This document shows positions 44,801 to 55,450 of a stretch of 64,000 nt of DNA, piece after piece. Position 1 is the first letter of the stretch; each line of letters starts with the position of its first letter. The DNA comes from Bursaphelenchus xylophilus. Its lineage: Eukaryota; Nematoda; Chromadorea; Rhabditida; Aphelenchoididae. The notes beneath the pieces were generated by a model. That model worked only from the letters and a program-made list of their open reading frames with translations, did no database searches and was not told the DNA's origin. The stretch lies in NCBI GenBank assembly GCA_904066235.2, contig CAJFCV020000001.1, forward strand, positions 14,565,291 to 14,629,290, in the 5' to 3' direction. The translations under genes were made by a program, and so were the position numbers.

Positions 44801-47800
44801 CGTGCGCGACAGCCTCTACCACCAGCACTGTTTTTCGTGCTTCCATTGCGGCCAACAACTCCTTCCCGGCACGCAATTCGTCGCCAAGGGCGCGGGCCAA
44901 ATTTACTGCCCCAACGACTGTTTTCGGGTAAGTTTGATTTGGGATTTCGCTTTTATGGGATGCATAAAAGAGTAGAGAGTAATTTGGAAAAGAAAATTTT
45001 TTGATTTGATGATTTTTTTTGGAAATTTTTCAAATTAAAAATTTTGGAAAAAATTTTAAAAAATTGTAATTTTTACGGGGAAAAATGTTACAGTAACCCG
45101 GAAAAAGTATTTAAATAGTCTGGAAATAGTATCTATCTGAAATTTATTAGATTTACCAGTCGTTTTTAACTCGAAGTTTGAGATTTTTTGCAATTTTTTG
45201 GCGAAAAAACCAAAATTTTTGGTGATTTTTGAATTTTGCGGGAAATTACAGTAACCCAAAGGTGCAAAACCTTTGATGATTGAATTTTTACACCCTTTAC
45301 AGCGTGATTGAAGCATTTTCATTTTAATTTTTGCCTATTTTAGGCCAGCTGTAGCGAATCGGACGATTTTTTTGTGGACTCAAAAAGCTGCAAAACCGAC
45401 ATCCAGGACGACCTGAGGCCCCCCTCCTTCCCATCGATAAATCAACACACCGATTCGTTGTCATCCACCTCCTCGACCAGCTCGGTGAACGGATCGGCGC
45501 GCAAAACGACGACGAATTCGAGGAAATCCCGAAAAGACAAGCCGGTAAGCCGCGATTTCAATTCGAAAAACCTTGCAGATTCAGCGAGTCCGCACCGTCC
45601 TCAGCGAGAAACAGCTGCAGATCCTGAAACACATGTACCAACTGAACCAACGGCCCGACACCTCGACCAAGGAGAAATTGGTCGCGGAAACCGGCCTTTC
45701 CCAGCGAGTCATAAGAGTATGGTTCCAGAACAAGCGCTGCAAAGACAAGAAGAAACAGAACGCCATAAGAGAACAACAACAGCATCAAGAAAAAGTGGGT
45801 TTTGCCGACAAGTTTGGGATTTTTGGGAAATTGCACTGTGAAGAAGGAAAAAATGGTTATTGCACTGTGCGGAATGGTGATTTTAAAATAAAATTTTTGT
45901 AATTAGAGTAAAACTAGCGTGTTTATAAGGCTTTTCGAAAAAAAGTTCTTTTTCTCCCATTGCACGGTGCGAAAATCAAGTTTTTGTTGATTGCACTGTG
46001 CAAAAGGAAAAAATGGTTATTGCACAGTGCGGAATGGTGATTTTTAGAAATAAATTTTGTAGTTAGAGTTAGACTAGTTGTGTTTTTACGAGTATCCAAA
46101 AAAAATTTCAGTTTCCCATTGCACGGTGCGAAAATCAAGTTTTTGTTGACTGCACCGTGCAAAAGAAAAAAGTGGTTATTGCACGGTGCGGAATGGTGAT
46201 TTGTAAAAGTAAATTTTGTAGTTAGAGTAAGGATAGTATGTTTCTATGATTGTGCAAAAAAAAATTTCTTTTTTGCCCATTGCACGGTGCGAAAATCGAG
46301 TTTTTGTCGACTGCACTGTGCAAAAGGAAAAAGTGGTTATTGCACTGTGCGGAATGGTGATTTTTGAAAATAAATTTTGCAGTTAGAGTAAGGATAGTCT
46401 GTTTCTACGATTTTCCAAAAAAATTTTGTTTTTCACCCATTGCACGGTGCGAAAATCAATTTTTTTCGACTGCACTGTGCAAAAGAAAAAAGTGGTTATT
46501 GCACGGTGCGGAATGGTGATTTTGAAAAGTAAATTTTTGTAGTTAGAGAAGACTTGAGTGTTTGTACGATTTTCGAAAAAATTTTCTTTTTTGCCCACTG
46601 CAGTGTGCGAAAATCAAATTTTTATTGGCTGCACTGTGCAGCCGAAAAAAGTGGTTATTGCACGGTGCAGAATTGCAGTATTAAAGAAAGCAATGCGTAG
46701 TAGGATAGGAAATGAGATTTTTCCTGAGCGCTGCAAAAAAAATTGTAATTTTGTCGTTTGCACTGTGCAAAATTGACATTTTTGTCCATTGCACTGTGCA
46801 GACAAAAAATGACAAATTTATCGCACTGTGCAGCGAATAGAAGCAATATTTTTGATTGCACAGTGCTTTTTTTGACTTGTTGTTTTTCGCACAGTGCAAA
46901 ATTTTGCCGATTATTACCGCACAGTGCGGTTTTTTCATGATAATTTTACTGCACTGTGCAAAATTTTAAAAAGATTTCACTGCACGGTGCGATAAATTTT
47001 TGTCAGTTTTTTGAGGTTTTTCGACTCTAAACCCCCGTCAAATTTGGTCAAACCCCCCGCGGAGCCATACGGTATGCCTCGTTCGCCCGTGGCGGTTCCC
47101 TTTCCCCTGAGGCAATATCCCATTTTTTACATGATTATACACTCGAACCAGTCTCTCTCCCTCTCTCCCCAAATGAGCCGAGAGTGCGGCGCAACCAAAT
47201 TAGATTAATGCGAAGCCATTCCTCTTTTCCTTCGCCTTCGAATGTACACCCGGGGTTACGGTAACATAAAAAAATAAAAGGGATTGGAACGAAAATGCGG
47301 GAAACCCGAACCAAAATGGCTGGAGAGGAATGAAAAATTAGCAAAAAATTTTTTGAGCCAATAGTTTGTTATATAGAGGCTTTGTTTTACAGAGTTTTGG
47401 GGGGAAACCCTCAAAAATCGCACTCTCTTTAACGCACGCTAAAGTGCCCTTTGACCCCGCGGAATAATGGGTAGTCTCGGCTAATGCATAAATAATATTG
47501 AGGTCATCTCGAGAGTTCTCAAGCCCCAATCGTCGAATAAAAACATGGCAATTACCGAAAATGAGCGAATAAGTGACCAAAAACTTGAAAAATCGTATTT
47601 TAAAGGGCAATTGCGCAAGTTATAGAAAAACTTACGGTTACTAGAATGTCTAATGGGAAGCTAGGAAGATTTTGTAAACAATTTCGACTAAAGGTTACTG
47701 TAATTTTACCGAAATTTGGGCAATTTTATTTTTTGCACAGTGCAGAGAAAAGACAGTTAAATTGCACGGTGCAAGAATATGCTTTAAATAAATTTCGCGG

Positions 47801-50524
47801 TCTAGGATGATGAATGGTCTTTAATTTTGTCGCTATTATGTTTTTCATCCCCTTAGGGCACTTGCACCGTGCAAAAAATACGAACCTAATTCGTGCACTG
47901 TGCGAAAACAAAACGTATTCGTTCTCCGCACTGTGCGATAAAAATTGACTTTTGTTTTATCGCACAGTGCTTATCGCAGGTTTTGTTTTACGATGCACAG
48001 TGAAAATCGCGGAGTTTTGGGCTTTGCACGGTGCAAAATTGCATTTTTTCGACTGCACTGTGCGAAAACAAAAAGTTTTGGGTTTCCGCACTGTGCGATA
48101 AAAATTGAATTTTGGTATATTGCACAGTGCTTGTCGCAGATTTTATTTTGCTTTTTACAGTGAAAATCGCAGAATTTTGCCCTTTGCACGGTGCAAAATT
48201 GAATTTTTTTCGACTGCACTGTGCGAAAACTTGATTTTGATTTCAACGCTTTGAAATGGAAATTTTTGAGTTATTTGAGTTTATCAGATGATTTTACCAT
48301 CAACAACAATTACAGTAGCCTATTTTCGACTTTATTTACAGTTTGGGAACATCAAATTTTCCGCCAATTTTGGTGAATTTTTTCTTCAAACCCGCTGAAC
48401 CGTAAAATTGAGGGAATCAAAAAGTCTAATTCTTGAATGCGGAGTGCAATTAAAGTCGAAGGGAGAGGAGCAGGCATCACCTGGCCTCGCAACAGGCTGC
48501 GCCCGACTTTCGCGCAATCTTTTTTTTTTTATTTGTCCGCGGCAGATGGCATGCCGAACATGAGAGGCCCACGATGGCCGTCTTATAAAGTCAAGAGAGA
48601 GCACACGATACGCATATCGTTTACTGAGTGTCCGAGAGTATTTGGATATCCATGACATGCGGCTTCAGATGGTTTAGACATCAGAAATCGGAGTTGAAAA
48701 AATTGCGAAAAATTTTGCCGAAAATTTTTGAAAATCAAAAAAAATGTTGGAAAACGCAGGGAAAGCCTCTAAAATACAGTGATTCTGATCCAGTGACAAA
48801 AAACGTACCATTTTGCATCCAGGAAGTATGAAAAAATGTGGCAAAATGCCTCCTTCTCCAAGTGAAAAAACTCCGTTTTGAAGGGCGCTTTTTGAAGCCG
48901 GAGTTTTTTCACTTGGAGAAGGAGAGATTTTGCCACATTTTTTGATACTTCCCGGACTCAAAATGGCACCTTTTTTGCCCCTGGATCAGGTCTGTCACTG
49001 TATTTTCGAGGCTTTCCCTGCCTTTCCCAACAATTTTTTTTAATTTCATAAATTTTCGGCAAAGTTTTTCCCAATTTTTTCAACTCCGATTTCTGATGTC
49101 TAAGCCATCTGAAGCCGCATGTCATGGATATCCAAATACCCTCGGACACTCAGTAAACGATATGACAAGTCGGTCACTGAACGTTGCAAAATGAGTGTAA
49201 GCCTTGTTTTGCAGGAACAAGCCCTTCATGGCGTCCGGATAAGCGGCGTGGGGCCGATCATGGCCACCTCGCCCACCACCATGCTCGACAACAACATGAT
49301 GCACCCCATCGAGATCCAACAATACCAACAGTCGACGAATCTATGGGGCAATGGAACACCCACCCCGCCTCAGGACATGAGTTACCATCAGAATTCGGTT
49401 ATGGTAAGGGAGAAACGGAAAATTTGAAAAAAACGAGGGAAAAATTGGGAAATTTCGGGAAAAAGCGAGATTTTGATGGTTTTAAAGCCAAGAACAGTCT
49501 GTAAATTGTAGACAAAGAAGCAAGAATGTTATGAAGGCATATTTTATCAAAAAATTTGAGCTATGGCAAGGGTGGACCAAAATTTTAAAAATTGAAAAAT
49601 TTGAAAAAAATCGAAAATTTTGCGATCGCAGACTATTGAAACAGAGAGTAGAGTACAGTATACGCCACAAAAAGTCAAATAGCATGGAAATCAAGCGCGC
49701 TGCCAGCAGCTGTGTCAACATTTTCGAACTTGTTCGCACTCTTCCTTAATCCCTCGGCTCCTTTTGCCTGCCCACCTGGATGCCCTTGACGCATTGTATA
49801 AACAATGATCTAATAGGCATAATAGTGACTTTAATTTTTCGCGAAAGAGGGGTTTTAATTTGGAAATTGAGAAAAGAAATCGAATTTTGGTGATTTTTGG
49901 GAAAATTAGGTCCTACAGCGAAAAATTGAGGGAATTTTTGGGGGTTAACGAGATTGTAGGGAAGTTTAGAGGGTGTGAAAGTAGTAGTGATTAATTGAAA
50001 TTAGAAATTTTGCGATTTTTTATAGAATTTTGAATTTTTCGGCAATTTCGACCACTTTTGAAAAAATGGTCTCGCAGCGAAAACATGCGGATTTTTTTGG
50101 AAAATTGTAATTGGTAAATAAAATACATTCTATGGACAATATATATTTCAAATTTCAAGATTCTACCTCATCCTCTTCATATCTAAAATACGAATTCTTT
50201 CAGGTGAACCCCGATTTTTTAGGAGAATTTTGCTTTTTTAAAAAAATGGTCTCGCAACGAAAACTTGGGAATATTTTTGGAAAATTGTAACTGATAAATA
50301 AAATACATTCTATGGACAATGTATATTTCAAATTTCAAGGTTATATCTCATCTCCTTCATATCTAAAATACGCCTTTTTTCAGGTGAACCCCCCAGCCTA
50401 CGGCGACTTGCCGGCCCTGGACGTGCCCTCAGGCGACTACGGCCATCCCTTCGGCCAAGAGCCCTTCAACGGCCAGTTCTTGCCCAGCTCCTCACTCTCC
50501 TCATCGCCCGCCTGCAGCGATTAG
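35898..50524 (+). CDS. lim-7: LIM-homeobox transcription factor, Islet class (LIM-7)
   Basis: Exons: 35898-36028 (5' exon), 39785-39829, 40646-40710, 40987-41072, 44738-44927, 45344-45544, 45579-45794, 49215-49403, 50384-50524. LIM1 spans exons 2-4 ([40 protein letters not shown]), closely matching Islet. LIM2 is exon 5 (CQRCEGPL to YCPND). Exon 6 is a serine-rich linker. Exon 7 is the homeodomain ([20 protein letters not shown], then [16 protein letters not shown]), diagnostic of Islet. Exon 8 includes HPIEIQQYQ, like the LHX3-binding segment of ISL1. It would act as a nuclear factor in neuronal fate. A TTTTAG lies 5 bases before the ATG. Exon 1 as written ([20 protein letters not shown]) does not join exon 2 in phase, so a small exon or another donor is missing. 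Poly(A) signal at 50625-50630. Confidence 0.92.
36500..38460. repeat. Tandem repeat of about 165 bases in lim-7 intron 1
   Basis: Units share TTGGGATACTGTATTTTTCA, TTGAAAAATCGAGATTTTTC, CGACCAAAAAATCGGATTTT and TAATGTAGCAAAACTTTTTT. About four copies, the last split by the mariner insertion at 37116-38328. Confidence 0.75.
37116..38328. mobile_element. Mariner-like transposon, decayed, about 1.2 kb
   Basis: Inverted ends TTAGGTTGGCAACTTAGTTA, with one mismatch over 28 bases between ends, are typical of mariner. The element is flanked by TA at 37114-37115 and 38329-38330. Removing it and one TA restores AATGTAGCAAAAC, exactly the sequence of the neighbouring tandem unit, so the boundaries are certain. 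Length fits a full-size mariner, but no intact transposase frame remains; only short frames with unrelated-looking translations are seen, so it is inactive. Confidence 0.85.
38500..38840. promoter_or_regulatory. GC-rich island in lim-7 intron 1 with GATA-type sites
   Basis: Unique sequence with three GATA-type cores, CTTATCG (38727), CGATAAC (38736) and CTTATCG (38765 area), within about 45 bases, next to GGAATTCGCGGGCC. An intronic enhancer is possible. Confidence 0.3.
40010..40640. repeat. Tandem repeat of about 125 bases in lim-7 intron 2
   Basis: Units contain CAAATTTGAATGCCAAATGG, AATTATCCCTCAAAAACTG, TTGAGCCCTTTTCACAACTT and ATCCTAAAATACGA. Four to five copies run up to the exon 3 acceptor. 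Confidence 0.75.
40795..40980. promoter_or_regulatory. GC-rich segment filling lim-7 intron 3
   Basis: Intron 3 is only 276 bases and unlike the others is unique and GC-rich, with an ETS-type CATCCGGAAGT (about 40864) and GGGCCCGCTCG. A conserved intronic control element is one reading. Confidence 0.3.
41580..41990. promoter_or_regulatory. GC-rich island in lim-7 intron 4 with paired GGATTA
   Basis: Unique, GC-rich sequence. GGATTA occurs at 41637-41642 and 41648-41653, 11 bases apart, about one helical turn, as expected for OTX/PITX-type (K50) homeodomain sites. Further on CGCTCTCGGCGCTCTCC occurs twice (about 41763 and 41803). Candidate enhancer or internal promoter. Confidence 0.35.
42145..42173. 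repeat. 29-base perfect palindrome of MITE ends
   Basis: TTATATTATCCATG and CATGGATAATATAA lie back to back around a single A. The half-site is the end sequence of the fold-back in TM2D3 intron 1. It could be a head-to-head remnant of two element ends. Confidence 0.75.
42700..43070. repeat. Tandem repeat of about 150 bases in lim-7 intron 4
   Basis: Two to three units of GAGGATACTGTAATTTT, GAATTCGAGATTTTTTGAT, TGTCATGGTTAATAT, GTTGATGAAAAATTGATCAT and CAAAGCTAGCTAGTGGAG. Confidence 0.7.
43080..43980. other. Unique part of lim-7 intron 4
   Basis: Two GC-richer islands (43080-43400 and 43770-43930) with no clear exon. The second begins TGTCAAAGGTCG, a nuclear-receptor half-site with A-rich extension (about 43775). 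The sequence between them is AT-rich. Confidence 0.35.
43990..44735. repeat. Tandem repeat of about 165 bases ending at the exon 5 acceptor
   Basis: Four units carry TTCTTAAAATACGCTTTGC, TTGCAAAATTCTAAAGAATT, CCCCGAAAATTT, AAGGGCTAAAATAAGG and TAGAGTAGTTTGAG. The last unit runs directly into the TTTCAG of exon 5. Confidence 0.75.
45545..45578 (+). other. 34-base intron in the homeobox exon
   Basis: GTAAGCC at 45545 and CTTGCAG at 45578 bound a 34-base intron. Removing it joins KP to [12 protein letters not shown] in frame; retaining it shifts the frame. This is near the shortest intron length known for nematodes. Confidence 0.75.
45830..46990. repeat. GCACNGTGC array in lim-7 intron 7, about 160-base units
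   Basis: Six units: GGTTATTGCACTGTGCGGAA, TGGTGATTTT, AAATTTTGTAGTTAGAGTAA, GTGTTTCTACGATTTTCC, CCCATTGCACGGTGCGAAAA and GACTGCACTGTGCAAAAG. Three motifs per unit. From 46740 the units decay into irregular motif spacing. Confidence 0.85.
47000..47640. other. Unique part of lim-7 intron 7
   Basis: 47030-47320 is GC-richer and unique, with CTCTCTCCCTCTCTCCCC and AAATTAGATTAATG (homeodomain-type TAAT cores). 47340-47640 has no visible structure. Confidence 0.35.
47730..48240. repeat. Second GCACNGTGC array in lim-7 intron 7
   Basis: Motifs mixed with half-motifs such as CGCACAGTGCTTATCGCAG; a block of about 150 bases (47930-48080) is repeated at 48080-48235. Confidence 0.8.
48613..49164. mobile_element. 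Fold-back MITE of about 550 bases in lim-7 intron 7
   Basis: CATATCGTTTACTGAGTG at the left end is matched by CACTCAGTAAACGATATG at the right end, and pairing continues through GGATATCCATGACATG and AATCGGAGTTGAAAAAATTG to a centre with its own hairpin (CTTCTCCAAGTGAAAAAACTC). It ends 50 bases before the exon 8 acceptor region. Confidence 0.75.
50035..50395 (+). repeat. Tandem duplication that copies the lim-7 last-exon acceptor
   Basis: A unit of about 180 bases is present twice. Each copy ends CTAAAATACG, a T-rich tract, CAGGTGAACCCC. The second acceptor begins the true exon 9 (50384). The first (TTTCAG ending about 50203) is followed by the same VNP codons, then a different in-frame tail of about 27 residues ending KLGNIFGKL and a stop. 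Confidence 0.8.
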
Positions 50525-50649
50525 AACCTGTATATTCCACCGAAAACATTCTTTTTTTTCTCTCTCATTTGAAAATCGCCATTGAGACACTTCACAACGG
50601 ATGCATAATAATTTTAAAAGAACCAATAAAATTATAGATCTATTGTGCT

Positions 50650-51480
50650 CGGAGATTGGATTGTTGTAAACATTATTTTAGAGGGTGAAAAAGAATGTCT
50701 CAATCGGATTTTAGACGATTTTTGGAAAATCAAGTTTTCGTGGTGGGACCCAAAATCAATTTTTTGGATGGTATTGAAATAAAAGAACGGTTGACTACCT
50801 CGTATTTTAAAAGTATTCTGAGTGAATAAAATCAATTTTAAATGTTGTTTGTTCCGTTGAAACAAATTCAGGTTTTCGTCGCGGGACCCAAAAATTTATT
50901 TTTAGAAATGTCGTTGGAATTGGAAAACTACAAAAATTCTTGTATTTTAAGAATCTACGAAGCCAATAACATCAATTTTAATCATTTCCGATCCGTTTGC
51001 GACAACTTCAGGTTTTCGCTGTGGGACCAAAAAAAAAGTTTTTTTAATGTGGTTGAAACTGTAAAATTACAAAAATTAATGTATTTTAGGAGTGTACCAA
51101 GAATAAAATATCAATTTTAATTATTTCCGATCCATTTGCGACAAATTCAAGTTTTCGCTGCGGTACCAAAAAAGTTTTTTTTAATTATTGAAATTGAAGA
51201 ACTAGAAAAATTCTTGTATTTTAGGAGTGTACCAAGAATAAAATATCAATTTTAATCATTTCCGATCCATTTGCGACAAATTCAAGTTTTCGCTGCGGGA
51301 CCAAAAAAAAGTTTTTTTTAATTATTGAAATTGAAGAACTATAAAAATTCTTGTATTTTAGGAGTGTTCTTATAAGAAAATCTCAATTTTAATCATTTCC
51401 GATCCATTTGCGACAAATTCAAGTTTTCGCTGCGAGACCCAAAATTCTCCCCTTCAACTCGAAATTGAAATGATTTCAAT
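50650..51480. repeat. Tandem repeat of about 150 bases downstream of lim-7
   Basis: Units of TCCGATCCATTTGCGACAAA, TTCAAGTTTTCGCTGCGGGA, CCAAAAAAAAGTTTTTTT, GAAATTGAAGAAC and TTGTATTTTAGGAGTGT. Five copies, older ones diverged. Confidence 0.8.
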
Positions 51481-51780
51481 CAAAAATTAGTGCCAACGGC
51501 CATCCCCAATTAGGCGCAATCCCATCCATCCGTCGCCGGAAGGCAGGTTAAATGCTGTCGTTTCCGGCGCCATCTGTCCCTCTTCGAAATTGCTCATCTG
51601 CCTCTTGCGCAACCCCGCACCCTTTCGGGCCCCCAATTTACCGCCCAGTAATTTGCGAAATTAATGGACAGCAATTCGAACACTGTAATAATTCGATTAA
51701 AGGTCAATCCGGGCGCCGGCCTTTCTTCGCACCGGTTTAAAGCAATATTGAACGCACAGGTGTCAAAGAGAAGGTAAATC
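51480..51780. promoter_or_regulatory. Unique GC-rich island downstream of lim-7
   Basis: Non-repetitive, with GTCGTTTCCGGCGCCATCTG, an inverted homeodomain-type pair TAATTTGCGAAATTA (51649-51663) and CACAGGTGTCA. No exon found. It may be a control element. Confidence 0.3.
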
Positions 51781-51869
51781 AGAGGAGAAGTTGGCCTCCT
51801 TTCCTTTCTTCCGGCCGCGCATTTGATGGAAAATGATGGAGAGTTGACAATTTGAAAAAAAAGTTTAAA

Positions 51870-52515
51870 GATTTTGTGCACAGTGCAAGAATTTTTTCGA
51901 TTGCACTGGCGAAAAAAAGAAATTTTTGCACTGTGCAAAAATAAATTTTTCGACTGCACTGAAAAATAATTTTTTTTGCACTGTGCAAAAATAAATTTTT
52001 CGACTGCACTGAAAAATAATTTTTTTTGCACTGTGCAAAAATAAATTTTCTGATTGCACAGTGCGAAAAAAACGAATTTTTGCACAGTGCAAACATTTTT
52101 CCGACCGCACAGTGCGAAAAAAATTATTTTCTTGCACTGTGCAAAAATAAATTTTTCGACTGCACTGCGCAAAAAAAAATTATTTTTTAGCACTGTGCAA
52201 AAATGATTTTTCTGACTGCACAGTGCGAAAAAAACGAATTTTTGCACAGTGCAAAAATTTTTCCGACCGCACAGTGCGAGAAAAAAAAATTTTGCACGGT
52301 GCAAAAATGATTTTTCTGAATGCACTGTGCGAAAAAAATGAATTTTTGCACAGTGCGAACATTTTTCCGACCGCACGGTGCGAAAAAAATTATTTTCTTG
52401 CCCTGTGCAAAAATGATTTTTCAACTACACTGTGCAAGATTTTTTTGATTGCACTGTGCTAAAAAATAATTTTCCCGCACCGTGCAAGAATTTTTTCGAT
52501 TGCACGGTGCCGAAG
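51870..52515. repeat. GCACNGTGC array, units of about 47 or 130 bases
   Basis: About 25 motifs with AAAATAAATTTTTCGACTG, AAAAAACGAATTTTTGCAC and CAAACATTTTTCCGACCGC spacers. Three copies of a 47-base unit lie at 51925-52040. It borders the left end of the element at 52530. Confidence 0.85.
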
Positions 52516-52529
52516 AAATTTGGAATCCT

Positions 52530-53411
52530 TCGATTGCGACCCCGCTCGATTGCGACCCAAAATGGGGTAAAGCGACCCCGGGGTGAAAATTCTTTGATTT
52601 TTTTCGGGAAAAACTTGCTTCAGGGGTTTTCGAGGGTGCTGATTTCGAAACTCATGTTAGCTTTCTTCTTTATAGTACTATCTGGTACTACACAGTACGA
52701 GGTGAAAATATGGTATTTGGCGTTAATGGTGTTGTTTTGATGTTTGGTACTCCTCAAAAACACGTTTTGAATAATTGGTACTGTTTGGTACTGTCTAGTA
52801 CTATGTAGCACAAGGTAAAAATTTGGCCTTTAGGCGTTAGTGGTGTTGTTCTGTTCCTTAGTACTCCTATTTTCACCTTGTACTACATAGTACCAGACAG
52901 TACCAATTATATAAAACGTGTTTTTGAGGAGTACTAAGCATCAAAACAACACCATTAACGCCAAGAGCCATATTTTCACCTTACACTGTATAGTACCAGA
53001 TAGTACTATGAAGAGGAAAGCTAACATGATTTTCGAAATCAGCACCGTCGAAAACCCCTAAATCCAGTATTTTTGGAAAAATTCCAAAAAATTACTTTTT
53101 AACACTACTGCTTAAGGAAAACTAGTAAGTTTCGGAAAAAATGAACATCATTTTCGAAATCAGCATCCTCGAAAACCCCTAAATCGAGTATTTTTGGAGA
53201 AATTTAAAAAAATTACTTTTTAACACTACTGCTTAAGGAAAACTAGTAAGTTTCAGAAAAAATGAACATCATTTCCGAAATCAGCACCCTCGAAAACCCC
53301 TAAAGCAAGTTTTTCCCGAAAAGAATCAAAGAATTTTCATCCCGGGGTCGCTTTACCCCATTTTGGGTCGCAATCGATGCTGGGTCGCAATCCGTGCGGG
53401 GTCGCAATCGA
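52530..53411. mobile_element. MULE-like fold-back element, relative of 2845-3896
   Basis: Ends are TCGATTGCGACCCCGC and its complement, flanked by TGGAATCCT and TGGAATTCA (7 of 9 match). Inverted arms include CCAAAATGGGGTAAAGCGAC and GAAAATTCTTTGATT. The centre has GTACTATCTGGTACT-type nested palindromes and GCGTTAATGGTGTTGTTTTG, shared with the element in KRTCAP2, although the outer ends differ. No transposase frame. Confidence 0.7.
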
Positions 53412-53610
53412 TGGAATTCAAGAAATTTTGCACTGTGCAAAAATAAATTTTCCCATTGCACTGTGCGAAATTTTTTGACTTTCGCACGGTGCGAAAAAAT
53501 GTTGCTTGCACAGTGCGGAAATCAATTTTCCAAATGCACAGTGCAAGAAAATTTTTGTCTGCACTGTGCAAATGAAATATATAACTTATTGCACGATGCA
53601 AAAAATAAAA
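53412..53610. repeat. GCACNGTGC array resuming after the insertion
   Basis: Seven motifs directly right of the element. With 51870-52515 this forms one array interrupted by the insertion. Confidence 0.75.
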
Positions 53611-54560
53611 AAAAATCTATTTTAAAGTCAAGTCGAAGATACTGTAGCCTAAAATTACTCCACTTTTAATTCGAAAAACGCAAATTAGAGATCCTTGGAA
53701 ACAAATTGAAAAATTTACGTGTCTGCGAGATTTATGGCCAAAAAGTCTTGGCAACAAGGCGTTTTTCGTGGAATAAAATGTGAAAACACGAGAAAAAAAA
53801 TTGTTTTTATTTCCTTTGGGAAACCGATTTTCAAATATACGAAATTTAAAAAAATCGTTTTTGGTCCCACCACGAAAACTTGAAAAGTCAAAAAATCGGT
53901 TTAAAAATTATCAGTGTCTTATTATTAGAGCCCATAAATGGTCTGGACATGTTTTAACCAATATTTTCGACTTTCCAAGTTTTCGTGGCGGGACCAAAAA
54001 AAATATTTTTTTTTGAATCTGCGTTATAAAAAAGATTGTTGAGTCGATTGGATAGCAAATTGCACTAAAAAATTTTCTGCAAAAAAATTTCCAATATTTG
54101 TAAAATACGCATATTCTTTCAAAATCTTTTATTTCTACCGTAACCCAAAGCTCATAAATTGCAAAAAATTGAGACATTAATGGGAAATATGACCGGCAAA
54201 TTCCCGAGTAGTCATAAATACCCCGCTTTTCCGGACAATCGGAGATCGGACCACCCAGACCCGCTAAACAAATCTTTTGATTTGGCCTCCTTTTATCTGC
54301 ACCTTAATGATCAATTTAATTGGATTGCATAACTCTTCTGGAATGGGCCCCGGCCAGGAATAACAAACTGCTGAGGGCCCAGGAAACTTGTCAAATTCTT
54401 CTTTTTGAAATTGAAAATCGAAAAAATTGGAAAAATCAGATTTCAAAATTTTTACAATTTTATCAAAAAAGTGGTAGTAGAACAACGGAAATAAAATCTT
54501 GGTGGTGAAATCATCTCAATTGATCATTGATAATTAATTTAAAAACAAAAAAACTTGAAA
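53610..54560. other. Intergenic stretch without recognised gene
   Basis: AT-rich with two inverted AAGTTTTCGTGGCGGGACC segments (about 53870 and 53975), which match the repeat downstream of lim-7. 54180-54380 is GC-richer but I find no frame with splice support. Confidence 0.4.
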
Positions 54561-55450
54561 ATTTTGTTTGCACAGTGCGAAAAACCGAAATGAAAATTTC
54601 GCACAGTGCAGCGAAAAAATTGGCAATTTTGCAGTCCAATGGAAAAATTATTTACTCCCGAGAGCCTACAAATTTATTTTTTGGCCTAACCAAAATTTTC
54701 ATGGCCAAAAATTCTCGAAAATTTGATCGCACAGTGCAAAAAACCAAAAAATTTATTTTGCACTGTGCAATCAAAAAAATTTGGAAATTTCACTGTGCCA
54801 CAAAAATTTTCGGAAATTCTAGCGATGCGAATTTAATCCTGGTATCGGACAGGCTGCATATCTGTCAAAAAATTGGAAAAATCCTCCTTGCACAGTGCGA
54901 AAAACCAAAATCAAGATTTCGCACAGTGCGATGAATAAAAATTGGCAATTTTGCAGTCCAATGGAAACATTCTTCACTCTCGACTGACCACAAATTTATT
55001 TCTGTTCCTAACCAAAATTTTCTTGTCCAAAGATTCTCGAAAATTTTATCGCACAGTGCAAAAAATTAAAAAATTTATTTTGCACTGTGCAATCAAAAAT
55101 ATTTGGAAATTTCACTATGCCACAAAGATTTTCGAAAATTCTAGCCTGGTAAACTTACTCCTCGTATCCGACAGGCTGTATTTCCACAAAAAAATTTGCA
55201 AAATCCTCCTTACACAGTGCGAAAAACCAAAAAATTTATTTTGCACTGTGCAATCCAAAAGAGATGGAAATTTCACTGTGCCAGAAAGATTTTCGTAAAT
55301 TTTAGCTTTGTAAACTTACTCCTCGTATCTAACAGGCTCTATATCTACCACAACTTTTTGCAAAATCCTCCTTGCACAGTGCGAAAAATAAAAAAATTTC
55401 TTTTGCACTGTGCAGTGACCAAAAAAATAAAAAATTGCACAGTGCACTCA
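54555..55450. repeat. Tandem repeat of about 310 then 170 bases with GCACNGTGC
   Basis: Units carry TTGCACAGTGCGAAAAACC, TTTATTTTGCACTGTGCAAT, ATTTGGAAATTTCACTGTGC, AGATTTTCG and ATCCGACAGGCTGTAT. Motif positions are kept. Confidence 0.8.
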
